A stretch of 64,000 bases of DNA from Bugula neritina. Taxonomy: Eukaryota > Bryozoa > Gymnolaemata > Cheilostomatida > Bugulidae. The notes beneath the pieces were generated by a model, which made no database searches, was not told the DNA's origin, and saw only the letters and a list, made by a program, of their open reading frames with translations. Position numbers and translations under genes: made by a program. This document shows, piece after piece, positions 62,750 through 64,000 of this stretch; within the stretch, counting starts at the first letter, position 1; each line of letters opens with the position of its first letter. The stretch is from NCBI GenBank assembly GCA_964035545.1, contig OZ037773.1:10764251-10828250 (forward strand), in the 5' to 3' direction.

Positions 62750-62990
62750 ACATAGTTGTACAATATATAGTTATACAATACATAGTTATACAATACATAG
62801 TTATACAATATATAGTTATACAATACATAGTTATACAATACATAGTTATACAATACATAGTTATACAATACATAGTTATACAATACATAGTTATACAATA
62901 CATAGTTATACAACATATAGTTATACAATATATAGTTATACAATACATAGTTATACAATATATAGTTATACAATATATAGTTATATAATA
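62750..62990 (+). repeat. 15-bp minisatellite right of the transposon
   Basis: About 16 copies of atagttatacaatac or atagttatacaatat. Confidence 0.95.
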
Positions 62991-64000
62991 GTAAGTACTG
63001 TATAGTAATAGTAAGTACTGTATAGTAATAGTAAGTACTGTATAGTAAGTACTGTATAGTAATAGTAAGTATTGTATAGTAATAGTAAGTACTGTATAGT
63101 AATAGTAAGTACTGTATAGTAATAGTAAGTATTGTATAGTAATAGTAAGTACTGTATAGTAATAGTAAGTATTGTATAGTAATAGTAAGTACTGTATAGT
63201 AATAGTAAGTATTGTATAGTAATAGTAAGTACTGTATAGTAATAGTAAGTACTGTATAGTAATAGTAAGTATCATATAGTAATAGTAAGCACTGTATAGT
63301 AATAGTAAGTACTGTATAGTAATAGTAAGTACTGTATAGTAATAGTAAATACTGTGTAGTAATAGTAAGTACTGTATAGTAATAGTAAGTACTGTATAGT
63401 AATAGTAAGTACTGTATAGTAATAGCAAGTACTGTATAGTAGTAATAGTACTGTATAGTAATAGTAAGTACTGTATAGTAATAGTAAGTATTGTATAATA
63501 ACAGTAAGTACTGTATAGTAATAGTAAGCACTGTATAGTAATAGTAAGTACTGTATAGTAATAGTAAGTACTGTATAGTAATAGTAAGTATTGTATAATA
63601 ATAGTAAGTACTGTATAGTAATAGTAAGTACTGTATAGTAATAGTACTGTATAGTAATAGTAAGTACTGTATAGTAATAGTAAGTACTGTATAGTAATAG
63701 TAAGTACTGTATAGTAATAGTAAGTATTGTATAGTAATAGTAAGTACTGTATAGTAATAGTAAGTACTGTATAGTAATAGTACTGTATAGTAAGTATTGT
63801 ATAGTAATAGTAAGTATTGTATAATAACAGTAAGTACTGTATAGTAATAGTAAGCACTGTATAGTAATAGTAAGTACTGTATAGTAATAGTAAGTACTGT
63901 ATAGTAATAGTAAGTATTGTATAATAATAGTAAGTACTGTATAGTAATAGTAAGCACTGTATAGTAATAGTAAGCACTGTATAGTAATAGTAAGTGCTGT
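62988..64000 (+). repeat. 20-bp satellite, second copy of DEG/ENaC intron 8 array
   Basis: Same unit as 52671-56635. Rare variants line up at a fixed offset of 9248 bp: atcatat at 63271 with 54023, aatagcaagt at 63421 with 54173, and the window end with 54752. It continues past the window. Confidence 0.93.

Overview
This is a stretch of an AT-rich animal nuclear genome. The genes carry spliceosomal introns with GT..AG borders, and the gene set is animal-like: Rab4, VPS39 of the HOPS complex, SCCPDH, a DEG/ENaC channel and a gelsolin/severin protein. An early-branching animal such as a sponge fits best, but the sequence alone does not settle the species. Almost every intron, and much of the intergenic DNA, is filled by its own tandem array with a unit of 10-55 bp. 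Most long open frames in the window are artefacts of these arrays.

Layout, left to right: (1) 25-2106 (+), 3' part of MCCC2; a 35-bp array starts on its stop codon. (2) 6027-10051 (+), a seven-exon YeeE/YedE (TsuA-like) sulfur-compound transporter, a family best known from bacteria. (3) 12837-27860 (+), Rab4, whose second intron is a 12.9-kb array of a 26-bp unit. (4) 28801-33971 (-), SCCPDH. (5) 34410-45799 (+), VPS39, head to head with SCCPDH across 438 bp. (6) 46362-47354 (-), an unrecognised coiled-coil protein, tail to tail with VPS39. (7) 48984-57483 (+), a DEG/ENaC channel subunit with a coding repeat at its N-terminus. (8) 59043-61502 and beyond (+), the 5' part of a gelsolin/severin gene that runs off the right edge.

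Rab4 (early endosome recycling) and VPS39 (late endosome/lysosome tethering) both act in endosomal traffic. The other genes have unrelated jobs, and nothing points to an operon-like unit.

Main observations. (a) Intron 2 of the DEG/ENaC gene holds a perfect 200-bp palindrome. Each arm encodes what reads as a complete type-I hammerhead ribozyme, probably a remnant of a Penelope-like element or retrozyme. (b) Several intron arrays are tandem copies of the exon-intron junction itself. They give up to 14 near-identical 5' splice sites in a row, and in VPS39 intron 6 a further copy serves as the 3' splice site. (c) One 20-bp satellite unit occurs in introns of three different genes, and about 1 kb of it appears twice at a constant offset of 9248 bp, by either real duplication or assembly error. 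(d) The TsuA-like transporter is spliced, so it belongs to this genome. All exon coordinates were worked out by hand from splice consensus, reading phase and remembered homologue sequence.
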